64,000 bases of DNA from JACVRW01 sp963751105. GTDB taxonomy: Bacteria > Actinomycetota > Thermoleophilia > Solirubrobacterales > Thermoleophilaceae. The stretch is from positions 806,001-870,000 of the forward strand of contig CAVVTG010000001.1 of NCBI GenBank assembly GCA_963751105.1, read 5' to 3'. The notes under the pieces are model-generated. The model was not told the origin of the DNA. It did not search any database and saw only the letters and a program-made list of their open reading frames with translations. This document shows positions 62,964 through 64,000 of this stretch, in pieces. The position numbers and the translations under genes are program-made. Within the stretch, counting starts at the first letter, position 1. Each line of letters begins with the position of its first letter.

Positions 62964-63933
62964 ATGGCGCCAAACTCAGACAGCGATGTCGCCGCGGTTT
63001 CTCGGGATGTGGTTCTGGCAGCGTTGGCGCAGTACGACGAAGTCGGTCGAGAGGTCTTTCTTCAGCGGTATGGATTTGGGCGCGCCCGCAAGTACATGCT
63101 CATGCACGCCGGGAGCTGTCAGACCACTTGAAGGCAATCTACGGCGTGGCGTACGGCATCCAGCACCCCGAGCGCGGGCCCTTGAAACCCGCTGAGTTCA
63201 CCGGCGGGGAGTACGGCGCCGCCCGCCAGCTCGAGAAGATCGGATTCGAGATCCACAAGGACCTGGACTCTTCTGATGGTCGTGATGGAGCCTGGATGTT
63301 CCAGGCCAATCCGGCTTTCTTTGACATCCGCGGCGCCGTAACAGAGCTCCCCGAGATGAACTGGACGACCGCCCAATACGCAGGCGAGATCTCCTCGGGC
63401 GACTTGGTCTACATATGGGAAATCTGGTCGCGAAGGTGGTGTGCTTGCCCGCGGGGAGATTCTTTCTGATCCCCATCCGATGGCGGATGCAGAGGGCGAG
63501 CCGTTCATTCGCGATGCGTCGAAGTTCGAAGGGGAGCAGACGCGAGTACGGCTGCGCATCGACGACGTGCTCAGCGGGCCGATCGGTCGCGACGAGCTCA
63601 AGCATCACCCGGGTTCTCAAGGGCCTCCAGATCATCGGCTTCGCTAACGCTACGAACTTCAAGGTCAGCCCCGAGGAGCGTGACGCTGGGCATGCTGGGA
63701 TTCGCGAGAGTGATCGAGATCTCCAACTCCGGCTCTACCTGGAGGAGATCTTGGAGTCCTACAGCCAGGCTCGCAAGAGCGGCGTGTTGGGTCGTGCAAA
63801 TCCAATCTGGCAAACCTTCGAATCGTTTGCAGATGCCCTGAATCACTCGCGACCGCTGGCGTTACGACCCACCGTCCGTGCGACTTGGTCGGTGGATAAA
63901 GGCAATGGGCCCAAGCGCCGTGGCTCGCCATAA
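62964..63933 (+). CDS. ScoMcrA-like head domain plus EVE domain protein (three frameshifts)
   Basis: From ATG 62964. The N-terminal head domain is SRDVVLAALAQYDEVGREVF, RYGFGRARKYMLMHAG, then (break near 63115) HLKAIYGVAYGIQHPERG and EFTGGEYGAARQLEKIGFE, as in ScoMcrA. The EVE (PUA-like) domain is WMFQANPAFFDIRGAV, GDLVYIWEIWSRR, GVLARGEILSDPHPMADAEG (break near 63432) and, after a break near 63612, LQIIGFANATNFKVSPEE. EVE domains bind modified bases and accompany type IV restriction enzymes. Its stop overlaps the next ATG (TAATG). Confidence 0.8.
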
Positions 63934-64000
63934 TGGACTCTCGTGATACTAACACCACCCAACGTGGGGTCTACCCGGTGTGGCTGTTTCGACAGGACAT
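63933..64000 (+). CDS. McrB-like protein, N-terminal MrcB_N/DUF3578-like domain (partial, runs off right edge)
   Basis: Only about 22 codons are visible (MDSRDTNTTQRGVYPVWLFR and a little more). GVYPVWLFRQDM fits the start of the MrcB N-terminal (DUF3578) domain, found in front of McrB-type AAA+ GTPases. Start is coupled to the EVE gene (TAATG). With that neighbour the pair would be a modification-dependent (type IV) restriction module. Assignment rests on few residues. Confidence 0.5.
   Translation, partial: MDSRDTNTTQRGVYPVWLFRQD

Noticed and set aside
53790..64000. Integrative element using a tyrosine integrase at tRNA-Thr
   Set aside because: No integrase or excisionase gene and no duplicated 3' end of tRNA-Thr was found in the window. 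Cas1 is the only integrase-like protein seen.

Overview
This window comes from a GC-rich genome. Gene content (nrdR-nrdJ operon, tmk-holB pair, LLM-class flavin oxidoreductases, PspC and DUF6328 membrane proteins, short TAGNNT promoters hugging start codons) suggests an Actinomycetota chromosome, most likely Thermoleophilia/Solirubrobacterales. The class is an inference. All genes were called by reading frame, motif and context; no database search was run.

Layout. (1) 1-8.06 kb, minus strand: a tight surface-glycan operon of AsnB amidotransferase, two NAD-dependent sugar epimerases/dehydratases, a Wzm/Wzt-type ABC exporter, a glycosyltransferase, a GNAT acetyltransferase and a WbqC-like protein. 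(2) 8.2-16.5 kb: a second glycan block with a polytopic membrane protein, a methyltransferase, a GT2, a GT2-GT4 fusion, then a second Wzm/Wzt pair. (3) 16.5-38.9 kb: mixed housekeeping (TypA, M20 hydrolase, aldo/keto reductase, SDRs, LLM oxidoreductases, MmyB-like regulator, EamA transporter, lipase, GFA enzyme, NarL-class histidine kinase, secreted clan GH-A hydrolase, bactofilin-like membrane protein). (4) 39.3-53.7 kb: the B12-dependent ribonucleotide reductase operon with its NrdR operators, a galactose-oxidase-like copper radical oxidase, an epimerase-double-cupin reading frame, a two-component system flanked by two acidic Ser/Gly/Asp-tailed exported proteins, tmk, holB and tRNA-Thr(CGT).

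(5) 53.8-64 kb, immediately after tRNA-Thr, is a defence island and the most interesting part. It holds an unrecognised conserved protein, a NACHT NTPase with a helical N-terminal domain and leucine-rich repeats, a Cas1 homologue with no visible CRISPR array or Cas2, and a TIR-like nucleotide-binding protein. A DUF3761 lipoprotein follows, then an EVE-domain protein with a ScoMcrA-like head domain, and the first codons of an McrB-like protein. Two copies of a 49-bp sequence (45/49 identical, inverted, at 53853-53901 and 61849-61897) bracket the first four genes. This invites the hypothesis of a Cas1-encoding, transposon-like unit carrying NACHT and TIR immunity genes.

An important caveat is that many otherwise well conserved genes are split by single-base frameshifts. 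In the eight genes outside the island with one clear break where the total could be measured and the length is one base over a multiple of three, the implied change is the same (+1). That points to systematic sequence or assembly error. The breaks are denser in the island, where real decay cannot be excluded. I annotate such genes as single CDS spans and give the approximate break point.
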